Below, in pieces: positions 1 through 5,277 of a stretch of 6,829 nucleotides of DNA. The notes under the pieces were generated by a model, which saw nothing but the letters and a program-made list of their open reading frames with translations, had not been told where the DNA came from and did no database searches. The number at the start of each line of letters is the position of its first letter. Position 1 is the first letter of the stretch. The translations under genes and the position numbers were made by a program. The DNA comes from an uncultured Moraxella sp. (GTDB lineage: Bacteria; Pseudomonadota; Gammaproteobacteria; Pseudomonadales; Moraxellaceae), in the NCBI GenBank assembly GCA_937975585.1, contig CALJUC010000192.1:1-6829 (forward strand), read 5' to 3'.

Positions 1-32
1 CACTCTTTCCCTACACGACGCTCTTCCGATCT
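1..32 (+). other. Illumina TruSeq adapter remnant (artefact)
   Basis: The first 32 bases, beginning CACTCTTTCCCTACACGACG and ending CTCTTCCGATCT, match the standard Illumina read-1 adapter/primer sequence lacking only its first A. Genomic sequence starts right after the terminal GATCT, in the middle of a lysS reading frame. This is untrimmed library adapter at a contig end. It should be masked, and no gene or regulatory meaning should be assigned to it. Confidence 0.97.
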
Positions 33-95
33 ACCAATGCGCCAAGTATTCGTGATGTGATTCTATTCCCTCATATGCGCCGCAAAGACCACTAA
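33..95 (+). CDS. lysS: lysyl-tRNA synthetase (class II), C-terminal fragment
   Basis: From base 33 one frame encodes 20 residues, TNAPSIRDVILFPHMRRKDH, then TAA at 93-95. The stretch TN-x-x-SIRDVILFP-x-MR is the characteristic extreme C-terminus of bacterial LysS, just after class II motif 3 (E. coli LysS ends with a very similar TNSHTIRDVILFPAMRP segment). LysS charges tRNA-Lys in the cytoplasm as a homodimer. Everything upstream is missing because the contig starts here and is capped with adapter. The fragment is therefore truncated by assembly, not a pseudogene. The gene is followed 44 bases later by a strong terminator, which fits its being the last gene of its transcript. The identification rests on 20 residues, but they are very distinctive. 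Confidence 0.85.
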   Translation, partial: TNAPSIRDVILFPHMRRKDH

Positions 96-139
96 ATTGT
101 TACGTCGTGTCATTGATAATAATGGTTTAAATTGAAATC

Positions 140-184
140 AAAAAAGCCAGATACCAAGCTTAATGTCAAGGGTCTGGCTTTTTT
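140..184 (+). terminator. Rho-independent terminator after lysS
   Basis: A perfect 12-bp stem is formed by 140-151 (AAAAAAGCCAGA) and 173-184 (TCTGGCTTTTTT), with a loop of about 21 nt. The right arm ends in a run of six T. The A-run on the left arm makes it potentially bidirectional. It lies 44 bases after the lysS stop codon and insulates the downstream protease gene. Confidence 0.85.
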
Positions 185-221
185 ATTGATATAAAATAGT
201 TATCGATATAAGGGGTTAGCC

Positions 222-239
222 TAAGCAACAGTTAAGCAA
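222..239 (+). repeat. Direct repeat of TAAGCAA, 11-bp period
   Basis: TAAGCAA occurs at 222-228 and again at 233-239, so the two copies are spaced 11 bp start to start, about one helical turn. They lie roughly 50 bp upstream of the predicted promoter of the protease gene. Tandem same-face half-sites of this kind can bind an activator, but the sequence is short and AT-rich and may be coincidental. Confidence 0.3.
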
Positions 240-282
240 AAAAAGCTACATTTTCACCAACAAAATTGGCGTTTTAAGTGAA

Positions 283-295
283 GTAACAATGTTAC
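283..295. repeat. 13-bp palindrome overlapping the protease promoter
   Basis: GTAACA (283-288) and TGTTAC (290-295) form a perfect inverted repeat around one central base. It overlaps the first part of the extended -10 element at 290-298, the place expected for a repressor operator. The half-site motif ATTGTTAC also occurs at 96-103, just after lysS, in the opposite orientation to GTAACAAT at 283-290. No specific regulator can be named. Confidence 0.45.
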
Positions 296-298
296 ACT
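290..298 (+). promoter_or_regulatory. Putative extended -10 promoter of the deg protease gene
   Basis: TGTTACACT fits the extended -10 pattern TGn-TATAAT, with TACACT as a 4/6 hexamer at 293-298. A recognisable -35 at ideal spacing is absent; TTGGCG at 266-271 is too far away (21 bp). Extended -10 promoters tolerate that. Transcription would start near 305, leaving an AT-rich leader of about 68 nt before the ATG at 373. No coding gene or RNA gene is visible in the 96-372 gap apart from the terminator, repeats and this element. Confidence 0.4.
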
Positions 299-372
299 AG
301 TGAGCGCGAATTTTAGCCAAATTTTTTCTTAAATTTTCTTTTAGTCTTGATAGCTGCATTTGAGAACCATCC

Positions 373-1836
373 ATGTCAGAGCAATTGCCTGAGCGTCCCG
401 ACGCCACCCAACCGCAACGTCGAAGTGAAAACCAAGATAAACAAGTCCACGATAGCCAAGTTAATGAAACACAAGCGTCTCAGACAGTAACCGAGCCGGT
501 AACCACACTGCCACCCGTTTACCGCAATCCTAATAGATTTTTATTGTTATTGCCGTGGTTGCTGTTGACGGTGCTATTGCTGATTGTGTTTTGGTTATTT
601 ACCCATAATAAATTGACGCCAACGCCGTTACAGCCACCGCTTAATAACAATGCCGCTGTGACCGAATGGCAGCCGCCAAAACCTAATCCTGTGGCTGCAC
701 CGACATTGAGTAATCAACAGGATGTCGTCTCTTATCATAATGCAGTAAGCTTAGCGACCCAGTCGGTGGTTAATATCTATACCACACAAAAAGTGGCGCA
801 GCATCCGTACCTGAGTGACCCGGATTTACGCCGTTTTTTTGAGCAGCATGGTGGTGTACCGGACATGGAAGGCGATAATACCAGTTTGGGTTCCGGGGTT
901 ATTGTGTCACCAGATGGTTATATTGTGACCAATGCACATGTGATTAGCCAAGCAGATAATATTGTGGTTATGCTCAGTGATGGCCGTAAAGCCGCTGCAA
1001 AATTGGTGGGTGCAGACCCAGAAAGTGATTTGGCGGTGATTAAAGTACCATTGACCGGGTTAAAACCGCTTGGCTTCAAAGAGCAAGTAACCCAAGTCGG
1101 GGATGTGGTGCTAGCGATTGGTAACCCGTTTGGGGTTGGCCAAACCGTGACGCAAGGCATTATCTCAGCGACAGGTCGCTCAGGCTTGGGTATTAATACG
1201 GTAGAAGACTTTATCCAAACCGATGCAGCGATTAACCCTGGTAACTCAGGTGGTGCGTTGATTGATGCGCATGGTCAATTAGTGGGAATCAATACGGCGA
1301 TTTTCTCGCGCTCAGGCGGTTCGATGGGTATTGGTTTTGCCATTCCGACCAATATCATTGAATATGTGATGACAAGTCTAATTAAAGAAGGCAAAGTACG
1401 CCGCGGTTGGCTGGGTATTGAGTTGCAAGGTCGAGAAAAAGACCCAACCAATCTAGATGCAAGCACGGGTATTGAAGTAATGAGTGTGTTGCCGGATGGA
1501 CCAGCGGCCAAATCAGGCATGAAAAAAGGCGACATCATCCTTGCCATGGATGGTAAATCGGTCAACGACGCCAATACCTTAATTCAGTTGGTTGCACGTC
1601 AATTGCCAAATACCGTGATCAAGTTGCGTGTAAAACGCGGTGATAATGAAGCCGATATCAACGTTACCTTGGGTGAGCGTCAACCGCAACAGACCTTACA
1701 GCAGTTACAAGGTAACCAATCACCATTGGATAACTATAATGATATCCCAGAGTATTCATTGCCACAGCGTCCGGATGGTAGCTTGGATGAAGAGCGTATT
1801 CCGCCAGAGCTGTTAGAATTGTTCAAAAATAAATAA
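373..1836 (+). CDS. degS: membrane-anchored periplasmic serine protease, DegS/AlgW type
   Basis: This 487-residue HtrA-family protease probably acts at the inner membrane, facing the periplasm. E. coli DegS senses unfolded outer-membrane proteins through its PDZ domain and cleaves the anti-sigma factor RseA. Residues 1-53 are polar, Q/N/T-rich and probably cytoplasmic. Residues 56-76 form one transmembrane anchor, and 80-115 a Pro-rich linker. The trypsin-like domain spans about 118-340, with the full triad His189 (TNAHV), Asp219 (DPESDLAV) and Ser292 (NPGNSGGAL). A single PDZ domain covers about 343-435, with the WLGI carboxylate-binding loop at 346-349. One PDZ plus a membrane anchor favours DegS/AlgW over DegP/DegQ. 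At 487 residues it is much longer than E. coli DegS (355), owing to the N-terminal extension and a 50-residue polar C-terminal tail. GAGAA at 362-366 is a modest ribosome site. No rseA or rseP gene is adjacent, so the DegS role is inferred. Confidence 0.88.
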   Translation: MSEQLPERPDATQPQRRSENQDKQVHDSQVNETQASQTVTEPVTTLPPVYRNPNRFLLLLPWLLLTVLLLIVFWLFTHNKLTPTPLQPPLNNNAAVTEWQPPKPNPVAAPTLSNQQDVVSYHNAVSLATQSVVNIYTTQKVAQHPYLSDPDLRRFFEQHGGVPDMEGDNTSLGSGVIVSPDGYIVTNAHVISQADNIVVMLSDGRKAAAKLVGADPESDLAVIKVPLTGLKPLGFKEQVTQVGDVVLAIGNPFGVGQTVTQGIISATGRSGLGINTVEDFIQTDAAINPGNSGGALIDAHGQLVGINTAIFSRSGGSMGIGFAIPTNIIEYVMTSLIKEGKVRRGWLGIELQGREKDPTNLDASTGIEVMSVLPDGPAAKSGMKKGDIILAMDGKSVNDANTLIQLVARQLPNTVIKLRVKRGDNEADINVTLGERQPQQTLQQLQGNQSPLDNYNDIPEYSLPQRPDGSLDEERIPPELLELFKNK

Positions 1837-1868
1837 AAAATAAGCGGCCAACAGGTCGCTTATTTTTT
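1835..1868. terminator. Bidirectional terminator between deg protease and pteridine reductase genes
   Basis: A 15-bp stem pairs 1835-1849 with 1854-1868 around an AACA loop, with one G-T wobble (G1847-T1856). The core is TAAGCGGCC/GGTCGCTTA flanked by A6 and T6. It begins inside the protease stop codon and lies 15 bp from the stop of the convergent SDR gene, so it can end transcription from both sides. Confidence 0.9.
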
Positions 1869-1883
1869 AGCATAGATAAGGTA

Positions 1884-2660
1884 TTACGGATTGCTTGCTC
1901 GAAAACCCCCTGCTAACGTCAAACTTCTGCCACCATCAACGGCAATCGTCTGACCGGTAATATAAGGTGCAGTGGCCAAAAATAACACAGTCTGTGCAAT
2001 ATCCTCAGGCGTGCCAATACGTTGTAACGGAACACTTTGACAAATCTCGCGAATTTGTGCTTCGGTTAAGGCTTGCTCGGTTTCGGCCTCTGGTAAAATA
2101 TTAACCCCAGGTGCTACCGCATTGACGCGCACGTTAGGCGCAAGCTCGAGTGCCAATGACTGAACGAGCATCCGGTGCGCGGCTTTGGCCATGTTATACA
2201 CGCTATAGCCCAAAAAAGGGCGGTTATCCGCGTGAATGTCCAAAATACTAATCACATTGCCATTCACCATCTGTAAGTAGGGCAACAAGGCTTGGGTCAA
2301 GAACAACGGTGCTTTGGCATTAGAGTCGATTAAGTTATGCCAGTCTTGTGCTTGAATCTCGCCCATAGGTGTCGGGTAAAAACGTGACGCGTTATGAATC
2401 AACACATCTAGCCGGCCGGCACAACCGATAATGGCGTTTGCCAACATTTCGATATCATCAACGTCATCGAGCTGACCTTGAACGATATAGGCTGAATGAG
2501 CGCGTTGTTGGTTACAGTACTGCGCCAAGCTTTGTGCATCAGCCTCACTGGTTTGGTAATGAATAATGACATCAAACCCCGCTCCATGAAGTGCCAACAC
2601 AATCGCGCGGCCAATGCGTCTAGCGCCACCCGTGACACAAGCGATTTTGTTGGTAGACAT
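1884..2660 (-). CDS. pteridine reductase-type short-chain dehydrogenase (FolM/PTR1-like)
   Basis: This is a classical SDR of 258 residues from the chosen start. The N-terminal cofactor motif TGGARRIG (10-17) is the TGxxxRxG variant of the pteridine reductase branch, in which the basic residue contacts the NADPH 2'-phosphate. It is followed by HNAS (89-92), a conserved DIHA segment (141-144), the catalytic pair Tyr155/Lys159 in YNMAK, and VDGGRSLTL near the C-terminus (241-249), typical of bacterial pteridine reductases. Such enzymes reduce dihydropterins or dihydrofolate with NADPH in the cytosol; E. coli FolM makes tetrahydromonapterin. I cannot tell which substrate applies. ATG codons at 2693, 2687 and 2660 are possible starts and none has a good ribosome site. 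I chose 2660 because family members begin only a few residues before the Rossmann motif; the 2693 start would add 11 residues. A general 3-oxoacyl reductase is less likely. Confidence 0.82.
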   Translation of the reverse strand: MSTNKIACVTGGARRIGRAIVLALHGAGFDVIIHYQTSEADAQSLAQYCNQQRAHSAYIVQGQLDDVDDIEMLANAIIGCAGRLDVLIHNASRFYPTPMGEIQAQDWHNLIDSNAKAPLFLTQALLPYLQMVNGNVISILDIHADNRPFLGYSVYNMAKAAHRMLVQSLALELAPNVRVNAVAPGVNILPEAETEQALTEAQIREICQSVPLQRIGTPEDIAQTVLFLATAPYITGQTIAVDGGRSLTLAGGFRASNP

Positions 2661-2722
2661 AGTTGTTATTGGCGTGGTCGATAGCATCGTCATTATTGTC
2701 TAGTATTTATGTATAAAGGGTC

Positions 2723-2744
2723 ATCATAGCAATCTAACTATGAT
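2723..2744. repeat. Inverted repeat in the divergent intergenic region
   Basis: ATCATAG (2723-2729) and CTATGAT (2738-2744) are perfect 7-bp arms around an 8-bp spacer. It sits between the divergent SDR and 311-residue genes, about 30-60 bp upstream of the SDR starts and just upstream of the predicted + strand promoter. The size and placement suit a dimeric regulator site acting on one or both genes, but no known consensus is recognised. Confidence 0.4.
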
Positions 2745-2755
2745 AAATTGAATAA

Positions 2756-2783
2756 TGTAAACAAAAAATTGGCTAAATACAAT
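2756..2783 (+). promoter_or_regulatory. Putative promoter of the 311-residue gene
   Basis: TACAAT at 2778-2783 matches 5/6 of the -10 consensus. TGTAAA at 2756-2761 is a weak (3/6) -35 at 16-bp spacing. Initiation would be near 2790, giving a leader of about 35 nt with a GAG ribosome-binding core at 2815-2817, seven bases before the ATG at 2825. Confidence 0.4.
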
Positions 2784-2824
2784 GCAAGTTTACTTTTGGC
2801 AAAAAACCAAGATTGAGTTAACTG

Positions 2825-3760
2825 ATGAATTACACTGAGCAACAGCAACGCGCTGAACAGCATGATCAAGCTTTACTAGCGTATCAAGCAGAGACTGGCG
2901 CATTTTATCAACCTGCATCGCGCCAAGTACGTGTATTGGCGGACTATATCGTAGCCAATGAACGCCAAGTACAATATTTTGAAAGATTAAAACAACGTGC
3001 CGAGATGCAACGTTTTTCACCCAGCTGTATCGATGTGACAAGCAAGTATTTTGACCCGATCAAAGCCATAATTTATCTTAATAAGATAGATAAAGCAGAA
3101 GCGTTGTGGCTAGCATTTTTAGTCATTCATACTGGTGATAGTGCGCGGTCAAACTGGCAATATCTTAGGCAGCTATATGGCAATCATGGTAAAGGTCAAG
3201 CATTAACCTGGTACAATATTGCTCAAAACCCAGCGCTAATCGACACGTGGATTGACAATAGCCTAAGCATAAATTCCATTAAAGATAATCGTTTCAAATT
3301 TGGCAAGCACCGCAAATACGAATCCGTCAAACAGATCGGCGCTGTGGTGCAAAGCTATCAAGACTGGTTAACCGAGATAGGCGGTATCGATGGATTGCTA
3401 GCGATTGACGCAATGTCTAAGCATTCGGTGAGTCCGGTTAGACAGACAGATAGTACAATGCAACGCTTTGCGGCGTTATATCGACGATTGCGGATTTTTC
3501 GGTTTGGTCGTTTGGCGAAGTTCGAATGGTTATCGCTATTAGGTTATACAGGGGTGTTGGATATTAAGGCCGACCATTGTTACTTGGCGGAGGCCACAGG
3601 GCCAAAACGCGGTGCGAAGTTATTATTTGGTATGCGTCGTGACAGTGATTTGGAAAGATTGGCGATAGACGTGGCGGATGCACTAGCGGTGGACTATGCT
3701 GCGTTTGAGGCATCACTCTGTCATTGGCAAGCGTCGCCTGATTATTACATGAGCCATTAA
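2825..3760 (+). CDS. uncharacterised protein, possible HhH DNA-glycosylase-like (aGPT-Pplase clade 3-like)
   Basis: This 311-residue soluble, mostly helical protein has no signal peptide or membrane segment. Distinctive stretches are YFERL (51-55), SKYFDPIKAI (73-82), FKFGKHRKYESVKQIGAVVQ (157-176), GRLAKFEWLSLLG (228-240) and CYLAEATGPKRGAKLLFG (252-269). From memory, the paired FGxHRKYES and ATGPxRGAxLLFG motifs resemble proteins annotated alpha-glutamyl/putrescinyl thymine pyrophosphorylase clade 3, a helix-hairpin-helix DNA-glycosylase-like family proposed by comparative genomics to act in hypermodified-thymine synthesis in phages and scattered bacteria. I could not verify this, and catalytic residues are not clear to me. 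No DNA-base kinase, methylase or phage gene is nearby, so if the family is right it is an orphan chromosomal member with unknown role. It is monocistronic: divergent from the SDR gene and closed by a terminator. Length and codon use look intact and like the neighbours. Confidence 0.6.
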   Translation: MNYTEQQQRAEQHDQALLAYQAETGAFYQPASRQVRVLADYIVANERQVQYFERLKQRAEMQRFSPSCIDVTSKYFDPIKAIIYLNKIDKAEALWLAFLVIHTGDSARSNWQYLRQLYGNHGKGQALTWYNIAQNPALIDTWIDNSLSINSIKDNRFKFGKHRKYESVKQIGAVVQSYQDWLTEIGGIDGLLAIDAMSKHSVSPVRQTDSTMQRFAALYRRLRIFRFGRLAKFEWLSLLGYTGVLDIKADHCYLAEATGPKRGAKLLFGMRRDSDLERLAIDVADALAVDYAAFEASLCHWQASPDYYMSH

Positions 3761-3789
3761 TCATTTCTCTATAATAATCATTTACCCAT

Positions 3790-3823
3790 AAAAAAAGACC
3801 AATATCATAAATGGTCTTTTTTT
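3790..3823. terminator. Bidirectional terminator between the 311-residue gene and secB
   Basis: A perfect 12-bp stem of seven A then GACCA (3790-3801) pairs with TGGTC then seven T (3812-3823) around a 10-nt loop. It lies 29 bases after one stop codon and 15 bases from the convergent secB stop, with a T-run for either direction. Confidence 0.88.
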
Positions 3824-3838
3824 GTCTTATCTTATCGC

Positions 3839-4273
3839 TTAAGCTTGTTGTTGCTCAACGCTTTGTTGATAGGCTTGGTCAAAGTTGACTGGGGCAAGTA
3901 GTAATTGTGGGAAGCTACCGCGAGTGACGATATCGCTGACCACTTCACGCGCGTATGGGAATAACACGTTCGGGCAATAGGCACCTAAAATAGCACCCAT
4001 TTGGTCTTCTGGGATGTTTTGCATCATAAAGATACCAGCTTGGTGCACTTCTGCGATAAACGCGGTTTCGCCACCATTATTAGCGGTAACATTGACGGTC
4101 AAGATGACTTGGTAATGTTCATCGTCTAACTTTTCTGCATTGCTTGATAAGTTGATATCAAGCTCAGGCTGCCATTCGCGGGTAAATACGTTCGCACCCG
4201 GTACTTCTAATGACATATCTTTTACATAAATACGTTCTAAGGCTAGTTGTGGTAATGCTTGTTGGTCAGCCAT
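3839..4273 (-). CDS. secB: protein-export chaperone SecB
   Basis: SecB is a cytosolic homotetrameric chaperone that holds preproteins unfolded and passes them to SecA for Sec export. The 144-residue product shows the family landmarks ERIYVKDMSLEVPGA (13-27), the GIF segment (80-82) and the strongly conserved CPNVLFPYAREVVSDIVTRG block (100-119), followed by FPQLLLAPVNFDQAY. Length is close to E. coli SecB (155). An in-frame ATG nine codons upstream (4300) would extend it, but the ATG at 4273 has a strong Shine-Dalgarno seven bases away and gives the usual short N-terminus. It follows grxC in the same direction after about 150 bp, the E. coli order yibN-grxC-secB. The next E. coli gene, gpsA, is absent here; a convergent unrelated gene follows instead. 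The Q-rich tail (SVEQQQA) is ordinary for SecB. Confidence 0.96.
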   Translation of the reverse strand: MADQQALPQLALERIYVKDMSLEVPGANVFTREWQPELDINLSSNAEKLDDEHYQVILTVNVTANNGGETAFIAEVHQAGIFMMQNIPEDQMGAILGAYCPNVLFPYAREVVSDIVTRGSFPQLLLAPVNFDQAYQQSVEQQQA

Positions 4274-4280
4274 GGCTAAA

Positions 4281-4287
4281 CTCCTCA
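4281..4287 (-). promoter_or_regulatory. secB ribosome binding site
   Basis: On the - strand this reads TGAGGAG, seven bases before the ATG at 4273. It is among the best Shine-Dalgarno sequences in the window and decides between the 4273 start and the upstream in-frame ATG at 4300, within whose reading frame it lies. Confidence 0.85.
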
Positions 4288-4361
4288 AAATTGCGGTCAT
4301 GATTTGCCGCTATCATTATTTATTACTAATGTGTCAACTATCATCGTCAGCGCATTAATAT

Positions 4362-4375
4362 TGTTTTATAAAACA
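4362..4375. repeat. 14-bp perfect palindrome upstream of secB
   Basis: TGTTTTATAAAACA reads the same on both strands. It lies in the grxC-secB gap, 47 bp after (in - strand direction) the grxC stop. Its core contains the candidate -10 TATAAA of a secB promoter, so it may be an operator overlapping that promoter or simply an AT-rich promoter core. It has no run of T beyond it, so it does not look like a terminator. Confidence 0.4.
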
Positions 4376-4393
4376 TTTATCACGCAGCTTTAA
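4365..4393 (-). promoter_or_regulatory. Putative internal promoter for secB
   Basis: Read on the - strand, TTAAAG (4393-4388, 3/6 to -35) and TATAAA (4370-4365, 5/6 to -10) are separated by 17 bp, giving a leader of about 85 nt. A perfect but isolated TTGACA is also present at 4337-4332, with no good -10 beyond it (best GATAGC at 4314-4309). The roughly 150-bp gap after grxC makes an internal promoter plausible. Confidence 0.35.
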
Positions 4394-4422
4394 TCCCAGT
4401 TTAGTCACTGAGCATAAAGAAT

Positions 4423-4683
4423 TTACGCGTTTAACATATCTTCTAGTTTACCTTCACGCTCTAACGCAGCTAGTTGGTCAAAGCCACCCACAAAGGTTTC
4501 ACCGATAAAAATCTGAGGTACAGTACGGTAGTTATTGGTTTTTTGTGCCAAGGCTTGGCGGTCATCAGCTGACAACGCCATCATGCTAATTTCTTCATAG
4601 GCTGCGCCTTTATTTTTTAGTAGCATTTTGGCTTGGGTGCAATAAGGGCAAACTGGGGTAGTGTAAACTTTAACATGGGCCAT
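4423..4683 (-). CDS. grxC: glutaredoxin 3
   Basis: This is an 86-residue cytosolic dithiol glutaredoxin that reduces disulfides and glutathione mixed disulfides using glutathione. It has the CPYC active site at residues 12-15 near the N-terminus, TVPQIFIG (54-61) with the conserved cis-proline Pro56, and GGFDQL (66-71) for glutathione binding. Length matches E. coli GrxC (83). The ATG at 4683 is preceded by AGGA seven bases away. It lies between the rhodanese gene and secB, all on the - strand, the gene order of the E. coli yibN-grxC-secB cluster. The 158-bp gap to the rhodanese gene contains overlapping hairpins, and I found no convincing promoter of its own. Confidence 0.96.
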   Translation of the reverse strand: MAHVKVYTTPVCPYCTQAKMLLKNKGAAYEEISMMALSADDRQALAQKTNNYRTVPQIFIGETFVGGFDQLAALEREGKLEDMLNA

Positions 4684-4776
4684 GGGGATGTCCTTTTTGT
4701 TTGGTAAAATTTTTTAATTAAAATGATGTAGGATAAAAATACATTAAAGCCTTGGCGCAAACTGAAGCAGTCATGC

Positions 4777-4830
4777 GGCTAGGATTAGCTTATTTAAATA
4801 GGGTCAATCACACGATTTTCAACCCTAGCC
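4777..4830. repeat. Overlapping, mutually exclusive hairpins in the yibN-grxC gap
   Basis: GGCTAGG (4777-4783) pairs with CCTAGCC (4824-4830) over a 40-nt loop. A competing shorter hairpin pairs TAGGGT (4799-4804) with ACCCTA (4822-4827), supported by an inner AATC/GATT stem (4806-4809 with 4814-4817) and a 4-nt loop. Because 4824-4827 belongs to both, only one can form at a time. In the direction of transcription the short one forms first, about 15 nt after the yibN stop, with only a weak T-rich stretch behind it. It may attenuate or process the transcript, or be a weak yibN terminator. Confidence 0.4.
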
Positions 4831-4841
4831 ACAATGTCATG

Positions 4842-5267
4842 TTATTTTTTTATTGAAACGGTTTTTTCTGCGACTAATGGTAAACCGGCTGCTTGCCAGT
4901 TTGTGATGCCACCATCCAAACGATACACATCGTCTTTACCAATCATCGCAACCGCAGTACCTGCCGTCATACCCATTTGGCAGACGATAATAATTGGGTG
5001 GTCGGCATTACGTAATGCGTCTACGTGTTTGCCAAGCTCAGTAAATGGAATATTGCGGCTACCTTGGATATAGCCTTTCTCAAAGTCTTTTTTAGGGCGG
5101 ATGTCAATAAGTTCGGCATTCTCGTTATTGACCATCAAGCCAACCGCGTTTGGGCTGATTTTTTTGCCGCCACGTTTGTTTTCTAGGACGAAAAACAGCA
5201 CGATAAGTACAAACATAGTGCCAAACAAAAACGGGTGACGCCCCATAAATTCAAGCCAACGTTCCAA
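4842..5267 (-). CDS. yibN: membrane-anchored rhodanese-like sulfurtransferase (YibN family)
   Basis: This is a 141-residue protein with one N-terminal transmembrane helix (about 12-28) followed by a cytoplasmic rhodanese domain (about 38-132). Motifs are ELIDIRPKKDFEKGYIQGSRNIP (52-74), the active-site loop C-Q-M-G-M-T with candidate persulfide Cys96, and YRLDGGITNWQAAGLPL (115-131). The start is TTG at 5267: GGAGG lies five bases upstream, and from there the N-terminus MERWLEFMGRHP aligns without gaps with E. coli YibN (MQEIMQFVGRHP), giving 141 versus 143 residues. An upstream TTG at 5303 gives an implausible extension, and the ATG at 5246 would cut into the conserved stretch. The family's substrate is not established; the position next to grxC suggests thiol or sulfur chemistry. 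A good promoter precedes it at 5339-5367. Confidence 0.9.
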   Translation of the reverse strand: MERWLEFMGRHPFLFGTMFVLIVLFFVLENKRGGKKISPNAVGLMVNNENAELIDIRPKKDFEKGYIQGSRNIPFTELGKHVDALRNADHPIIIVCQMGMTAGTAVAMIGKDDVYRLDGGITNWQAAGLPLVAEKTVSIKK

Positions 5268-5272
5268 ATGAG

Positions 5273-5277
5273 CCTCC
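5273..5277 (-). promoter_or_regulatory. yibN ribosome binding site deciding a TTG start
   Basis: The - strand reads GGAGG here, followed by five bases (CTCAT) and TTG at 5267-5265. The other candidate starts (TTG at 5303, ATG at 5246) lack a comparable site, so this supports the non-ATG start. Confidence 0.75.

Noticed and set aside
297..359. Short - strand frame of 20 codons (MQLSRLKENLRK...) upstream of the deg protease gene
   Set aside because: It is cationic and peptide-like but has no ribosome site, lies in AT-rich promoter/leader sequence, and is expected by chance.
918..1574. Two - strand open frames inside the deg protease gene
   Set aside because: They lie opposite an intact protease with all catalytic motifs, their predicted products are low-complexity Ser/Pro/Thr-rich, and they lack ribosome sites.
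2408..2684. Open frames on both strands within the pteridine reductase gene
   Set aside because: They are shadows of an SDR gene with clear motifs; the predicted peptides show no recognisable domain.
2790..3041. - strand 83-codon frame across the start of the 311-residue gene
   Set aside because: It overlaps a longer frame with a promoter and ribosome site and shows no family resemblance.
4834..5073. + strand 79-codon frame opposite yibN
   Set aside because: It is antisense to a well-supported rhodanese domain and has no own signals.
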